Assembly (NCBI GenBank): GCA_963978895.1
Contig: OZ022240.1
Coordinates: 18,251,136 to 18,315,135, forward strand
DNA length: 64,000 nucleotides
DNA from: Erpobdella octoculata
Taxonomy: Eukaryota > Annelida > Clitellata > Hirudinida > Erpobdellidae
Direction of reading: 5' to 3'
The notes beneath the pieces were generated by a model. It made no database searches. It saw only the letters and a list, made by a program, of their open reading frames with translations, and was not told the origin of the DNA. Both the position numbers and the translations under genes were made by a program. This document shows positions 9,671 to 21,830 of this stretch, one piece after another (within the stretch, counting starts at the first letter, position 1; each line of letters begins with the position of its first letter).

Positions 9671-10527
9671 TGCAATATCTATGGTACTGGTTTCCCTTTT
9701 CCCATCTATTGATACCCCGACAACTATTATTATTAACATTATTATATTAGAAGGTATAAAATATTTAATTATCATCCACTAAACTACAAAACCAATCTAT
9801 TGGACCCGGAATACGATTTGACGATATTACAACACTGGTGTCTTGAAGTGGATTAAAAGAATGGTTTTGAAGTCATTGGATGAGCTTTGGACGAGTGAAT
9901 TGAAAGACGAGCTGGAGAAACATGGCCTGAGCGATACAGGTAAAAAAGACTAACTTAGGGAACGTCTCCTAGCCGCGTTAGTGAATGAAGGCTATGGGCG
10001 TGAGGACGATGAAGAGCGGTGGAAGGTCAAAAACTGACCGTGTCGTGCAGTTGTGGCTTCTATCGCGTTGAGATATCGCTAACCTAATGGGGGCCCGCTG
10101 TTAACGACAGTCATATATGAAAAACGATTTGGCATGGTATTCAAGCCCACAAAACCGAATCGGAAGATCGCACAGGCTTCAGCGATACTGGAAGAAACTG
10201 CGTCAAATGGTCAAGAGACTTGACCATGTTGTTTGCGAATTGCGGTCAAGGCCAGGAGTAAAGATCAAGGTATTTTGTGTTCGTGGCCGAGTCACATTTC
10301 TCAAAAGCGACTATGCTGTTCAGGACGAACAGGATTAAGAAGGGGGTAGTGTTATATCTATGGCACTGGTTTCGCTTTTCCCATCTATTAATACCCCGAC
10401 AAGTATTATTATTAACAATATTATATTAGAAGGTATAAAACAGACTTATCCAAGCTTCATTTTATTATCATCCAAAAAACTACAAAACCCTTCTATTGGA
10501 CCCGGAATACGATTTGACGATATTACA
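9671..10527 (+). mobile_element. Miniature LTR retrotransposon (TRIM-like)
   Basis: Two direct repeats bound the element: left LTR 9671-9831 and right LTR 10350-10527. Both start TG, share ATCTATGG(T/C)ACTGGTTTC and GGACCCGGAATACGATTTG, and end GATATTACA. A candidate primer-binding site begins TGGTGTCTTGAAGTGG four bases after the left LTR. A purine tract AAGAAGGGGGTAG abuts the right LTR. Both placements are canonical for LTR elements. The interior is only about 518 bp and holds a SAP-motif remnant but no protease, RT or integrase, so the element must have moved in trans. The AT-rich flanks hide any target duplication. A third decayed LTR is at 10979-11131. Confidence 0.85.
9861..10338 (+). 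pseudogene. SAP-motif (gag-like?) remnant inside the miniature LTR element
   Basis: An ATG at 9861 opens MVLKSLDELWTSELKDELEK. It continues HGLSDTGKKD, then a stop (9951-9953), then in the same frame LRERLLAALVNEGYG to a stop at 10035-10037. The pattern (LKDELEKHGLS-TGKKD-LRERLLAAL) is a SAP DNA-binding motif. A second frame (10117-10338) encodes a basic stretch RIGRSHRLQRYWKKLRQMVK ending just before the purine tract. Both may derive from one gag-like protein. The disease of the frame is the stop within the motif and the shift between the halves. Confidence 0.6.
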
Positions 10528-10557
10528 AAATATATATAGTATATATATATATATATA

Positions 10558-10784
10558 CTAGCTGACCCAGCAAACGTTGTTTTGCCTTTACAAAATTATG
10601 ACAATTTAAAAAAATCAATCTCGAAAAGCAATCGAGTGTACAATGCCCGGGGTTTTTGAAAGTTTTTCTATCGTTTTTCTCTCTTGCTCCCGTTTCCTTC
10701 CCCGCTTGCTCTCTCGTTTCCGTTTGCTCTCTCGTTCCCGTTTGCTCTTCCATTCCCGTTTACTCTCCCGATCGCTCTCAAAAG

Positions 10785-10785
<1 letters not shown>
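10558..10785 (-). mobile_element. Helitron-like 3' end
   Basis: Minus strand ends AAACAACGTTTGCTGGGTCA then GCTAG followed by T. The internal array (CGGGAACGAGAGAGCAAACG) is the same minisatellite seen at 2236-2335, 27990-28230 and 43610-43680. Confidence 0.5.
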
Positions 10786-10816
<31 letters not shown>

Positions 10817-10978
10817 ATATTATTTGTGAGTCCGTTTGTCTGTGATTTTGGCCTATATATATTATATACAAATTCCTCCGAAACGGCTGAACCGATGTTT
10901 ATGAACTTTTTTTTGTACCTATCCTCAGACCTATATATATTAATGTAAAATCGCTGATTTTAGGATAAGTTTCCCATT

Positions 10979-11229
<251 letters not shown>

Positions 11230-11323
11230 ATAAGTATATAAAAGATAAATGAATTATTGCTCCAGGTGCAAAGATGGCTTCCAAAACAATTTATAGTCTT
11301 CTAAATCTTCTGATGGTTTGAAG

Positions 11324-14300
11324 CAGTGTTATTTCCATTAATGGTAATTGAATTAGGAATTGAAATAGGAATTTTTTTTTCTTGAGAATGGAAATTAGAA
11401 ATAGGAATTAAATTTGGAATGGAATTAGAAATAGGAATGGAAATCACGTGATAAAAATGGAATTAGAATTAGAAGTAGAAATTATTTTTCAATCCAAAAT
11501 GGAATTAGAATGAGAATTAGAAATTATTTCTTTAATAAAAATGGAATTAGAATGGGAAGTAGGAATTATTTTTTAAAATAAAATGGAATTAGAATGAGAA
11601 GTAGGAATTATTTTTAAATTTAAAATGAAAGTAAAATAAAGGATCTACCATAGATATACGAAATTGCCCCGTTCCCATGATATATAAATAAAAGTCTCCT
11701 TTTCAATGAACTGTTTTTCTCTTAGTTGGTCTAAATATTGTGTCGTGTGTTGTGTGCTCATATTCATTTTTGTGACTTTAAAATTACAATGAGTTTATCA
11801 AAATCTTTAAGTGGTAGAAAAAGAGATAGCGTATTCTGGGAATTCTTTTCGTATGACGAAGATTCAGACAAATCAACTTGTCAGGTGACGGATGAAACTA
11901 CAAAAGTGGCCTGCGGAACACAAATTACTGGCAAGAACACTAGCAACTTCGCCGCCCATTTGAAGCGTTTTCACAAACAAGCATATGCTAACTGCATGAG
12001 CAAAGAAAAAGAAAGAAATGTTGTGAAAAGTCAAGCTGTAAAACGAGACAGTTCAGGTGCAGTAAAGATGCAAACTATTGGGGAATGTTTACAGCGTCGT
12101 ATGATATCATGGCCTGAGGAATCTGCAGAGCATCGTGTGCGAGTTCAAACCGTTATGAAAATGATTATCAGTACAAATTGTCCGATGACACTGCTGGACC
12201 AACCATCATTCCGAAAAATGTTTACTGTGATGGACCCAAAGTTCCAGATGCCTGGTTTGTTTTTTAAGTTCTCACTTGAATAAGTATTTTACACACTTTT
12301 ATTTAACTTGGTATTTAAGTGTTTAACTTCTACATCTTGTATTCAATTCCACTTCCCATTCTGAGATTGAGCTGAAATTTTGCATGCACACACGTACACA
12401 GGCAGGGTTTTTGACATTTAAACTATTAATTTTTTTCTTTGTGATAAATTCAAATCAAATTTATTTAACGCCAATTCTTATATATCATACATTACTTGCA
12501 TTGCATAAAGTTGTCTTAATTTATTCAATTCATATTATTTAAAATATAAATATTCTTTTTATCACTTTATAATTATCAAACTCATATGAGAACGCTGTTA
12601 ATTTTTATTACGGATATTGCTTGCCTGTAGACTTCGATCGAGATGTGTGCATGTGCTCGCATGCAAACATATACTGCCATGTTCCATGTTGCGTGTGTAT
12701 GGTCGCAAAGCAGAATTATACTACCATCACTACCATGTTGTGTGTGTGTTCGCATTTGTAAAAGTTTAAGATGAGGATAGTGAAAAAACAAGAGAAAAAC
12801 CAAAGTCATTTTAATATTTAGCTAGAAAATATTCCAGGCATCAGACACAAAATATTTTTTGTTGGCCAATGTTATTGATTGCCTGTTGTTATTCTTTCAG
12901 TGTTAAATAATAATATTTTAAATTATTTCTTTAGGCTCAGCGAAGATGAAAAGTTTGATTAAAAACCAGTTTGCCCTCAGCTCTGCCACATTAAAAGATG
13001 ACCTTTGCAAGGCCCGTAGGATTACTATTTGTCTGGATGGATGGTCGAAGAAATCACTGTCATCTTCCTATTTAGGGATTTCAGCTTGCTTCTACGATGT
13101 AGCTGCCAACAAGTCCAGACATTCATTTCTCAACTTGATCAATATCAAACACCCGCACACTGGAGAGATGTTGGCTGAATGTCTGTCACAAAGCCTTGAA
13201 CAGTGGGGCATAACTAAACAGCAAGTGCTTATGATCATAACTGACAATGGTGCGAACATGGTTAAAGCCATTAGACTGATGCAGGAGAAAAATGCCATGT
13301 TGAACGAAGAACAAGACGACAATGACATTGATGAGACAGAGGAAGTTGCAAAAGATGAGGGTACAAATAGAGATATGAAAAATTATTGTGGAAATCATTC
13401 AGGTTATAGCGATCAGAACTTAGAAACACCAGAAGAAGAAGAAAACATGGAGACACTAGAAGAAGAAGAGATTGAAAGACAGTTTCATCTTCCTGTTCAA
13501 ATTCCATTTCGGCGAATGCCATGCATGGCACACACGCTCCAGCTGATCATCAAGCTTGCAAACGCCCACTATAACAATGTTTTAACCAAAACTCGCCATC
13601 TTGTCGCAAAAATAAAAAAATCAAGTGTTGCTCTAGAAAAACTTCATAAAAAATGTGGAAAATCTGTCATAAGCGACTGCACTACAAGATGGAACAGCAC
13701 ATACCAAATGTTAACACGCCTTCTTACGATCAAGCATGACGTCAACAACGTTTTATGTGAAATGTCAATAGACTCGCTTCTGGCTAGTGACTGGGTGAAG
13801 CTGCAAGAAGTGTCAACGCTACTCGAACCCTTTGCTGTTCAAACAGATATTCTACAGAGTGACGCACAGTCTCTCTCGAGTTTAATTCCTTGCATTTTAA
13901 ACCTGGAGTGTCATCTGCAGCAGCACACATCTGCAAAAGCACTAACATCAAAAATGCTGGATGATCTCCGTTACCGGTTCGCCACACTTCTAGACCCGAA
14001 TACGGAAAACTTTAATCCGATTCCAGCGGCCGCATGTCTGCTTGATCCGACGATGGCACAAGCAATTATGTCCCCGGAATATGTAGAGCTGCTGCGTGCT
14101 GCTAAAGCTTACATAATCACCGTTTGTGAAAACGAGGAAAGTTCAGTGCAGGAAGTTTATGTGTCGGATTCTGCATCTGCATCCCCTATGGTGTTAACTC
14201 CAACATCATTAAAAAAGTTTAAATTTTTAAACAATAAAATTCAGTCTAATCGACTTAGAACTTGTGCTGGCATTAGCAGTATAAGTGAAAAAGATGCAGT

Positions 14301-14940
14301 GCATTATCAGCTGAACAACTACATAGCTGATATTGTAGAAGATGAGCGTAATGATGCACTGGATTTTTGGAAGCAAAAAACATCACGTTACAGCAAACTG
14401 TATGAGCTAGCCCAAGATTTATTGTCAGCTCCAGCTTCTCAAGCCTACGTGGAGCGGATATTCTCTCTTTGTGGCATCTTGACTGCAGGGCGACGCAACA
14501 GAATGCAACAGTCCTTAGAGATGAGAGCCTTTCTGAAACTTAATTCATTTTGACCGATTAATTATTTGCATTTTGCTCTGGTTATTTTTGGATGTTTGGT
14601 TTATTTATAACAATAAATGTTTGATAGCTTGTTGTTGTTACTATGTATTATTATCTTTAAAGGGTTTTTTAAAGGAACGAATATAGTGACTGTTATTTTT
14701 AATAATGGAATTAGAAAATAATTTTTGAAATGATAATGGAAATAGAATAGAAATAGAAATCATTTTAGCAATGGTAATTAGAATTGAATGGAAATTATTG
14801 AAATTAAAATGGAATTAGAATTGAAATAGGAATTATTTGAAAAAAAATAATGGAATTAGAATTGGAATGGAAATTATTTGAAAAAAAATAATGGAATTAG
14901 AATTGGAATGGAAATTATTTAGTGAATGGAAATAACACTG
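11324..14940 (+). mobile_element. Complete autonomous hAT transposon, 3617 bp, TSD GTTTGAAG
   Basis: Perfect 8-bp target duplication GTTTGAAG (11316-11323 and 14941-14948) flanks inverted termini CAGTGTTATTTCCATT. It encodes a spliced, uninterrupted transposase. Between the termini and the gene, on both sides (11340-11620 and 14700-14930), are arrays of GGAATTAGAAT-type motifs in inverted orientation with AATTATTT spacers. Such subterminal motifs are transposase-binding sites in characterised hAT elements. Perfect TSD, intact gene and paired arrays indicate a young insertion that could be active. Confidence 0.95.
11789..14553 (+). CDS. hAT transposase, BED finger + RNase H fold, 694 aa, one intron
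   Basis: Exons 11789-12254 and 12935-14553; the intron is GTTTGT...CTTTAG. It is supported because it splits one Gly codon and restores the usual hAT spacing between the VMDPKFQMPG segment and the catalytic core. Residues 1-65 form a BED zinc finger (W17, C31, C42, H57, H62). The RNase H-like core carries the first Asp in LDGW (D190) and the second in IITDNGAN (D259). It also has an acidic insert (EEEENMETLEEEE) and the CMAH motif near residue 350. The C-terminus has the hAT dimerisation block (APASQAYVERIFSLCG). The ATG at 11789 is preferred over 11738 because it begins the BED domain as in a related element (40311). No frame breaks. The protein would catalyse cut-and-paste transposition in the nucleus. 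Confidence 0.93.
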
Positions 14941-15054
14941 GTTTGAAGGATCAGAAGATTTAAAACACTCCTGTGATCTACAATCTATTTTTATATCCAC
15001 TGTTCTCTCCACTCACACTATTGATTTGTTCTTTTCAAGTATCAACGGGAATGC

Positions 15055-15290
15055 ATTTAACTAATTCTATAAACCAAAGCATAATGCGAACTAAATACTA
15101 TCGATAGAGCTATCTTTAGACATGTAGATGTACTGAAACCAAACAAATAAAACTCATTTAAAGTTTTTTTGTATTTTCGTGTGAATTTTTATAAAATTGA
15201 AAATATTTTAATAAATAAATGATTTTTCAATATATTGCTTTAATCTAGTTATTATGATTGTCTGTCGCATATAGCTCTTGGATTTTTGGA
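15055..15290 (+). mobile_element. Internal fragment of the TAAGCATCTGCG hAT family
   Basis: CATAATGCGAACTAAATA, ATGTACTGAAACCAAACAAA and TTGTCTGTCGCATATAG match 20900-21140 and 23930-24170. The right subterminal array and both termini are missing. Confidence 0.6.
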
Positions 15291-16890
15291 TCCTACATAG
15301 CTTGCAGTCTGTGCCTTCCTGACTGCAAGCCATGTTAAGCGATGGGCTCATCTTATATACTTATTCTATATATGGCTGCCTCTGGTTGCTCTGTGAACTG
15401 GGCTGACAACTGAGTATAGTTAGATAAGTGATTCGTGGTCTAGATATCTTAGTCACACTTTAAAAAAGCCAAAATTATATATATATATATATATATATAT
15501 TATTAGTTGTGTTATCATGGTCAACCACTTTAGTTACATCTTGATTATCCCTTTATGAAGGTTAAATATAAGGATGTGTTCTAAGGCGAGTTTAGAAGGT
15601 TTTTTTATTACAGTGAATAAGAGCCTCAATAGTTCTGAGGGCGGGTGGGCAGCCTCCTGAGCCACCTTTAAGTGGCCACTATATTCCACAATAACAAATC
15701 TAATATATAAAGCACAAATGAGTGGTTTTTGTCCTTTAATAACTACACAACCTATGAAAGAATGTATATGGAACTTGGCATGGTGAACATATGCCACCCA
15801 GAAAAGACTTTAGACAAAAATAAATTAAAAAATTTTTAAATATTGAAAACCTTTAAAAAACCCAGGCAGAATCCTATGACTCAGCTAGTACATTATAAAT
15901 AATTGCTATGTGGTCCATGCTGATAGAATAGGACCACTGTGTAGCCTCCTATGCATGTCATAAAAGGCTACTCAGGAGAGGTTCACAGGAAGGAATCTGG
16001 GTGAAACTAGGCTCTAAATTTCAAATGAGTTACAAACCAAAGATGATGATATAAAAAAAAGAAATAACCTGTTCTCCAGCAACTTCTGAGAACCACAGGC
16101 CAAATCAATCAAAGTTGTTATAAAATTTAGCTGATCCTGACCTATAGTGATACCCTCAAAACAAATATATTTATATATAAAAAATATTTTTTTATAACAC
16201 TTTATAATATATTTAGCAATGTTTTATTGAAAATTCAATAGTATGAGAAACTCCTCAAAGAAAGTTGAAGTTGTTTCTGACTGCACAATATTGAGTTTTC
16301 AAAAATTATTTATTTCATGTCCCTCACAATGACGTCATTCAATCGCTTGGTCAAACTGGACTCCTCAAAAGCTATACAAATTTCTAGGATCTCGGACTAT
16401 ATTCTTTAACTGCCAACTGAATTTTCCTGTTACTTCATTCGACACTTTTGTTTGTGCAAGGTTAATGTTCCTCCACTTGATTGTAGACATTTAAAACAGC
16501 ATGAGCGAATATTGACTGAATTCAACCTCAATCCTTTTTTGTTTTAAAATAATCTTGTTAAATATTTTTCTGCTATATAATCTTAAAGTTTTTCAAAGAT
16601 ATACAAAAGATCATCAAGCAGAAAAAAAGAAAAATGTCAATAAAAAATCATTCAGTAGTGTGAATTAGAGTCTATTTACAAGTAGAAAAGCTGGTTTGAC
16701 TTGGGCTTTTGTGCTTGTTGTTTAGGTTGGCTCATTCCATTTTGGTAGCCCAGGCTCAACAGTGAATTTTTCATAAGTACACTGACTGATATGAAAAAAA
16801 TACTTTTTAATACTTGTTTCAAAAACTCATTGCTGGCTTTTCAAGATACTGAGACAGAGGCTGGTTCTGCACAATGGAATTAATTCTTTC
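15291..16890. other. No gene recognised
   Basis: AT-rich sequence with a short (AT)n at 15477-15500. A possible Helitron-like 3' end lies near 15880 (CAGGCAGAATCCTATGACT, then CAGCTAG, T). No coding pattern, RNA gene or clear repeat boundary seen. Confidence 0.4.
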
Positions 16891-16968
16891 AAATAAATGA
16901 TGATTGTTATCACAGCTCTTGTTTGGCGTCAAACAATAGATACTCGAAACAATTTCTTTACAAACAGT

Positions 16969-17166
16969 ATGGCACAGTGTACAACACAACATACAAATAT
17001 TTCAGACAGAAAAGTTTATCTTACCCTGACAAGATCAAAATCATCAGAAGAGCACAAAGAAAGCGATGACACAACAGTTAGTATTCCTGTTGAAAATTCA
17101 TCCAAAGTTATTAGAAAAAAAAGTTCTTTTAAAAGAAAATATAAACAATTAATGTATCTAAAATAG
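16969..17166 (+). CDS. Possible terminal exon, unknown product
   Basis: The open frame beginning MAQCTTQHTNISDRKVYLTL continues to a basic tail (VIRKKSSFKRKYKQLMYLK) and stop. A CTTTACAAACAG acceptor-like sequence precedes it. Ser/Lys-rich and compositionally protein-like, but there is no domain and no partner exon, so it may be chance. Confidence 0.2.
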   Translation: MAQCTTQHTNISDRKVYLTLTRSKSSEEHKESDDTTVSIPVENSSKVIRKKSSFKRKYKQLMYLK

Positions 17167-17169
17167 CAC

Positions 17170-18000
17170 TAAAAAATGCTACTAAACAAAACTGAATATG
17201 GTGTACTCCAATTAAATCCCTGCTCCACCTAAGTAATGATACACTTCTTATTCAAGTTTCAGCAACTATTTTGTCTTGAATGTCCAAGAAGTACAACAAT
17301 TTTGTAAATATAAGGTTGTCTTATTTCTAATATGCTCAAAGTTTCGTGGTCTAGAAGTCATCCGACTTAACGCCACGTTAAAGATCATCAAAATTAAATG
17401 AAAAGTTTGATAAGCTGCATTCTAAGAAAAACTGTGATTTTATCGACTTATAATTCTGTGACTCGCTATAATTTTGATGGCACTGCACCAATTTCAATGA
17501 AACTTTGCATTTCAAAACACATGAAGCACGACTAAAAATAATTTTTTATTAAATTTCACTTCCTTAGTTAAAAAGTTTAAGTATATTTTCAATTTCTATA
17601 ACTCTTTGTTAATGGACATCTTAAATATCGACCACAAGCTACAGGTAGAACTGTAGTTGTGTAATTCAATGTCAAAATTTCTTAACAATTAGATAACGGA
17701 AATCTGACAGAAGGATCTGATGTTTTTAACAAAAGATATTGTTCATAAGGAAATATTTATTTTGCAGTCAATAATAAAATTATTCTTTAGATTTGTGTGT
17801 GATTTTCTTTTTTATGCCTGTACCTCTGACTATCCTCCGGTCATCAGGTTTTATGAGGAAAAATCAGGAGCGTTTCAAAAATTTGTGGGAAAAATTTATG
17901 GACCCTGAGAATAAATTGCCACCTTCCAAGGTTTTGCTGAAATGACATCCCTTCTTGAGAGGTAAAAGTAATTTTTTATTTCATTAAGAAATTGTTAATG
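17170..18000. other. No gene recognised
   Basis: AT-rich DNA. A 62-residue frame at 17720-17908 has no supporting splice sites or homology that I recognise. Confidence 0.35.
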
Positions 18001-18311
18001 AAACAAGGTAACTCCATATTTGGTAAAGCTAACATTGCTTTAGTCTCCCGAAATACTTAATTTCTTATCATGGTGTTTAAGCACCAGAAATAAAAAATTA
18101 ACAAGTTCATTGGTTTTTTTTAATAAGCCAAAAATAAAATATACATATTGAAACATGAGCAAGAAACTTAAATTAAACAATCCAAATTAATAAAAATCTT
18201 AATAATAAAGTTCTAATCATAAACAAAAGAATCTATGATCAGCTAGAAAATGAAACCTAATCACAAGTTAAAATTTCTTGGTCACATAGTCTCAGTAAAC
18301 TTACTAGGAAT

Positions 18312-19521
18312 CAGGGTTGTTAACGCTACTTTTTCAAAGTAGCGCCGCTCTTCGGTACTGCTACCAGTCTTAATATTAGCGGCGCTACCACTACCGAAAT
18401 TTATAAGTAGCATCGCTACCGTTACTCTGCTGAGAACTCGTAAAAAGTTACAAAATAGTACTAACAACCGTATATGGTTTTTATATGACATCAACAGTAT
18501 TACTTCCTATGAGAAATTCGCTTTCCGGTAATATTGCACCCAAAATTTGTTACCCCCGCTTGCACCCCGCGTCTGCCAGTCCGGCCCTGCCTTGACCATG
18601 CCTACTGCATTGGCCATGCCTACTGCATAAGTGCACAAGCTAAGAATAAAACCTAACTTGAATAAATTGTGTAAGCATAAACAAATTCCAAATCATTTAT
18701 AAGCCATCATGTGCTTCTTCAAATTAAATCTCGACTTGTTGCTAGACAAAATTTTCTTTCCTTGTGCATCGGTTGGACAATGCAGACCACGATATAGAGA
18801 ACTTTCCTTCGTTTCGCCTTCGCCGGTGTAGACAAAATAACCCGGTGGTACGCAAATCCGTTCTACACGATCGATTTCACTAGACATTTTAGCAATATCC
18901 CTACTTGTTTTTTGAGATCTAGTACGTTCTATGTGGTAAGATAACGACTTTTGCCCATAAACGATAAAATAAAACAACTAGACAAGAAATAACTTAGAGA
19001 TTTTAAGTTCAAGCAAGCATGAGATAACGAAGAAAAAGTTGAAACAGCACCAAACAAACTTTATTCTACTGTTTTCGTTAACCGAATAGGTACACATTCA
19101 CCAAAGGCCACACACACACGTCAAAGCATCACGCATGCCCGCTATGTCAAATCTGGCATCGGTCATCTAACATCTAATCGTATATGTACACATTCACCAG
19201 AGGCCATGCTTCAAAGAGACGTGCACGCCTCGCTTTAGCAAGGTCAAGAAAGGTACCACATTTCAAAGAGACGCTTACGCTTGTCAATCAATCAACCAGA
19301 TTCAGATTTCCGGCATACTTCAAATAAAAACTAAATACATGGGAAATCACTTAATTGAAATAAAAACATACTTTGTTTTTGAATGAAAGTAGCGGTAGCG
19401 AATAGCGTCGAGAACAGCTAAAAAATGTAGCTGTGCTACCATCAACGATCTTGTCAGCCAATAGTAGAGCCGCTACAGTAGCAGTAGCGCGGCGCTACCG
19501 CTCTTAACAACCTTGCTAGTG
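18312..19521. mobile_element. Non-autonomous hAT, 1210 bp, TSD CTAGGAAT
   Basis: CTAGGAAT at 18304-18311 and 19522-19529 is a perfect 8-bp duplication. The left end begins CAGGGTTGTTAACGCTAC; the right end inverted is CACTAGCAAGGTTGTTAAG, so the inner GGTTGTTAA matches and the outer few bases differ. Subterminal regions are crowded with GTAGCG(G/C)-type motifs in both orientations (18340-18425 and 19390-19505). The undivided paralogue at 56053-56080 confirms the insertion point. Confidence 0.85.
18693..18887 (-). pseudogene. Residual transposase first exon in the 18312-19521 hAT
   Basis: A minus-strand frame starting MSSEIDRVERICVPPGYFVY and ending SRFNLKKHMMAYK resembles the zinc-finger exon that opens hAT transposases, with a Cys (LHCPTD) and a NLKKHM helix. 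A full set of zinc ligands is not visible and no catalytic core remains, so the element depends on a partner. Confidence 0.35.
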
Positions 19522-19858
19522 CTAGGAATACAATCTGAACATGAAGATAAAAGTGGAAAAATAAAACCATGTCAGATGCTAAGAAGTTCAGACCATCAAG
19601 TTATTAACATCATGAAGACACTCTATATAAATGTTTTTTTTAAGTTACATAACAAAGCAGTCAGTAGACACTAGTCAGAAGAAAGAGACATATATTTTAG
19701 ACCATAATACTGCACATTTTACTGCTTCACTGATGTTACTGGCAAAATAAATACAACTTATTTTTCATAATAACTTGTTGATTGTTTCCATACACTGGAC
19801 ATAATGGACCTTGGATATAAAGTACCCATTTCTTGGGTCCCTTTAAGTATGTTATAAC

Positions 19859-21318
19859 TAAGCATCTGCGTCCCGATATCGTTATCTCGAATTCAATCGA
19901 GATTTCAAAACGATACGGGAGATAAAATTTGGTTCTCGAATAAATTCCCGAAAAAATATCGAGATTTTTTTAAAATATTTTCCAATAAATAACGAAAGTC
20001 ATACATATTTAATTAACGATTGTCACAACTGTGAATATTTGCAATTGATTCATCAACATCGATTAATTAATCCACCTATTGACAGAAGTTTATAACTATT
20101 ATCATCCCCACTTTAATTCGGTTTTCCAGACAGCCTTTAGCCCCATTATTTACTATTTTTAGACTGGGAACCGGCAGCAAAAAAGCCACGCTCCTCTTAG
20201 GCTGCTAGTCGACCTCTGCATACTACTGATACTACAAGCCCTACAAGGCAATCGTACTCTATTTCTATCTCCATTGGTTTTTACGAGGGAGAAGTTGGCT
20301 GCGCAGACTTTTTTCAATTTTAAAAAATGGACCAGATTTGCCAAAAATAGAACCTAAGGTTATCTCCATATATTTAGATACGGAAAACATACCCTGATCT
20401 ATATTTTGCTTCATAACTTTTTTATTTGTTGGACTATTTTCAAACAATTAGTTTCTATGTTTAGCTAATATATTTGTCTTTCTAATGCATTAAGTTACAA
20501 ACCCAATGCAGTCGAAAATTTTAATCTACATGGCTCCAAACGCAAGTGAAAAATCCTCTCCATATATTTACATAGGGACGGCAACGGTTTTTCGCCTATA
20601 ACTTTTTTATTTTTTGCAATATTAAATTTATTTTTACACCATTATATTTCTTTCTTAAATACCTTTCTAACGATCTATAGCACAACCCCAATGCACAAAA
20701 TTTTTTTTGCACCATAGTTCAGGGATCCAGCTGCGCAGCCAACTTCTGCCTCATTTGGTTTTTCCACTATCACTATTGAATTACCTAAAAATGTCGTTCT
20801 TTTGGTGTGCTAGAAGGTTTTCTACTTTTCAATTATTTGAAAAAATAATTTTAATTTTTCTTTTCATCGGCAAGTAAAATCATTTAATTAAATTGATAAA
20901 CTACCGCATAATGCGTACTAAATAAAGTAAATAAATACTTACTATCGGCGGTAGCGTTTTATTTAGAATCGAAATTTAGACAAATAGATGTACTGAAACT
21001 AAACAAATGCAACTTATTTCAAGTTGTAAAAAAAAATTAAATTTGGTAAATTTTTATAAATTTTGAAATTTGTTAATATTTATATATTTTTTTCAATGAA
21101 TTCCTTTAATGTAGTTATTAATATTGTCTGTCGCATATAGTTCATCATTCTATGTTATCTCGTTTCATTCGAGACAAAATTTCCACTTCAGTCGAGATCC
21201 CGATATCGTATCGTATCGTTATTGTTCGAGGCGTCTCGTATCGTATCGTTTAATTCCAGGCAAATTTCAGAAATCGTATCGTATCGTTCCAAAAAAAATA
21301 ACTGGATGCAGAAGCTTA
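19859..21318. mobile_element. hAT-like element, TAAGCATCTGCGTCCCG family, TSD GTTATAAC
   Basis: TSD GTTATAAC at 19851-19858 and 21319-21326. Termini are TAAGCATCTGCGTCCCG and, inverted, TAAGCTTCTGCATCCAG. The left subterminal part has CGAGATTTCAAAACGATACG; the right part is an array of TCTCGTATCGTATCG (21140-21290). The interior (20110-20760) includes AGACAGCCTTTAGCCCCATT, shared with 22735-22860. No transposase frame, so non-autonomous. Confidence 0.85.
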
Positions 21319-21784
21319 GTTATAACAGGATTATACTGTGTTATGAACTGTTTAACAATAATAATATGCTTTTCTAGCCAATGTTCTTAAACATAATAGA
21401 AAAATTCTGACAACCGTTTATTTTTTTAAAACGAAAACAATTTATTGAAAGTACAAATCTTACTTTCAACTTTAAAATCAAACGACTCGACTGCATCTTT
21501 GGACTGAAAATATGAAGACAGACTGCAATCAAACCTGGAAAACATAATGAGTAGAAAAATATTTGATTAAACTATGCATTTGAACATGATAACACTGGTC
21601 AATAAATGTTTATATCATTCTCAACACAAAAATGTCAAATTGTGAAATTGACAGGAGTTTTTTTTTTATATCTGATATCTCACTCACAAAAAAAACAAAT
21701 GTATTTGTATAACCCTGCTTTGGTATAAAAAATTACTTTTAAACCACTAAAAAGTACCCAGCTGTTCTTGTTTTTAAAAAAAAA

Positions 21785-21830
21785 TTTATATAGCGCCGTG
21801 TGCAGCAAAAGCCGCTTAAAGGGCTATATA
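21785..21830 (-). mobile_element. SINE 3' end fragment
   Basis: Reverse strand reads CCCTTTAAGCGGCTTTTGCT then GCACACGGCGCTATATAAAT, matching the end of the SINE at 52583-53075. Confidence 0.7.

Larger units (their letters stand above)
18040..19858. mobile_element. Old DNA repeat (pogo/Tigger-like?), split by a hAT; paralogue of 55290-59150
   Basis: CAGCTAGAAAATGAAACCTAAT (18240 on) and AATACAATCTGAACATGAAG ... TTGGATATAAAGTACCCATT (19524 on) are collinear with 56003-56165 plus 58948-59150. The ends carry TGGATATAA...GTTATAAC motifs reminiscent of pogo/Tigger termini; that classification is weak. Two hATs inserted here: 18312-19521 inside it and 19859-21318 into the GTTATAAC at its right end. 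Confidence 0.55.

Noticed and set aside
17720..17908. ORF ending SDYPPVIRFYEEKSGAFQKF
   Set aside because: No splice partners, no recognisable domain, AT-rich surroundings.
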